Assembly (NCBI GenBank): GCA_905479265.1
Contig: CAJQLX010000022.1
Coordinates: 1 to 64,000, forward strand
Length of the DNA: 64,000 bases
Source: an uncultured Alphaproteobacteria bacterium
Lineage (GTDB): Bacteria > Pseudomonadota > Alphaproteobacteria > UBA7985
Direction of reading: 5' to 3'
In this document: positions 63,224 to 64,000 of the stretch, one piece after another
Position numbering within the stretch: position 1 is the stretch's first letter
Layout: each line of letters opens with the position of its first letter
Position numbers and translations under genes: made by a program
The notes under the pieces: model-generated
Seen by the model: only the letters and a program-made list of their open reading frames with translations
Told to the model about the DNA's origin: nothing
Database searches by the model: none

Positions 63224-63813
63224 CTTTCTGCCAGCTGAAGCGCGGCGAGTAGCTTATCCAAATCAGTTTCTAGCGTATCCAACTGCTTGTTGATGGTTGG
63301 CAGTTGCTGCACCAGACGGGCGCGCTGTGCGATTGCATCGCTGTCTGATGTGCTGGAGCTGTTCTGGATGAACTTGGTCACGGTCGTTTGGCGACGGCGG
63401 ACTTTCTCGATCTTCCGTGCCGTTAGTTCGAGGCGTTTGGCGAGAAGATTGATCGTCGCGGTATTAACCTCAATCGCTTCTGCCAACTTCGCTTCGATCG
63501 AAACAATTTCTTCCTTGAGCAGATCAGCCTGAACTTTTTGGCTCGCGACCTGCAAGTGGTAGGATTCCAATTGCTCTTTGAACTTTGCACAGCTGACGGA
63601 TGTAAAGCTGCTTGCGGAGCACAGACGCTCGTACTTTTGGTTCTGTGCAGCAAGGACGGCAACGTTACGGGCAATCTGCTCGTCGTAAGCGATACTGGTT
63701 TCGCTCAAGCGCAGATGCTCTTCCTTGATCGCTTTTGGGTTCGCGGTGGCCATGTTGGCTGTGCCAAGAGAGACACAGATGGAAATACCCAACAGCGCAA
63801 TATGCTTTTTCAT
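63205..63813 (-). CDS. Secreted coiled-coil hypothetical protein
   Basis: Signal peptide MKKHIALLGISICVSLGTANMATA, helical Glu/Lys-rich body; 3' convergent overlap with sufA. Confidence 0.6.
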   Translation of the reverse strand: MKKHIALLGISICVSLGTANMATANPKAIKEEHLRLSETSIAYDEQIARNVAVLAAQNQKYERLCSASSFTSVSCAKFKEQLESYHLQVASQKVQADLLKEEIVSIEAKLAEAIEVNTATINLLAKRLELTARKIEKVRRRQTTVTKFIQNSSSTSDSDAIAQRARLVQQLPTINKQLDTLETDLDKLLAALQLAESQKATD

Positions 63814-64000
63814 TTCTCTCGTTCCAACAGTAATACTAGGGTAACATTCCCTTAAAGATAGGCATAAATCGGGCCGTTTCTCGTCTGACACGCTTATTGG
63901 CTGCCTTTTTTCGTATTCCTCTCAAATTGGTAATACATACGGGCGTATTCAGCATTTCTCATCGCAAAATCGAACCCGATGCCCACATTATTGTTAGCTT

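Overview
The window reads as a chromosomal segment of an alphaproteobacterium (possibly Rhodospirillales-like; order is a guess). It is densely coded and mostly housekeeping. I saw no CRISPR array, rRNA, insertion sequence or prophage. Main blocks: tRNA-Lys(UUU); ribA-like; MipA/OmpV-like; ycjX/ycjF-like; extensin-like, alpha/beta-hydrolase, YcgN-like and TetR; DUF882 and L,D-transpeptidase; SapC-like; a four-gene Ras/Rab-like small-GTPase locus (15.2-19.3 kb); an OmpR/EnvZ-type two-component pair; clpS-clpA; nth; ridA-like; a TCA cluster mdh-sucCD-[antisense serine-hydrolase-like lipoprotein]-sucAB; metZ-like with a divergent Lrp/AsnC gene; NhaD-like antiporter; bpt; ilvD; amidase; xth-erpA; dgt-argS-SPOR-scpA-scpB-tatABC; and a suf operon containing pdxJ (rrf2-sufB-pdxJ-sufC-sufD-sufS-sufU-like-sufT-sufA). 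The best candidate for an under-described system is the small-GTPase locus: a coiled-coil protein and a membrane protein that share an N-terminal motif, a Ras-like GTPase with an altered G3 motif, and a degenerate histidine-kinase-like protein without the H-box histidine. Other points worth checking: a beta-lactamase-fold lipoprotein that lacks SxxK, pdxJ translationally coupled inside suf, a palindrome upstream of the Rrf2 regulator, a tandem inverted-repeat element upstream of clpS, an orphan minus-strand terminator near mdh, and a codon-usage shift in the 3' part of argS. All family calls come from reading motifs by eye; no database searches were run.
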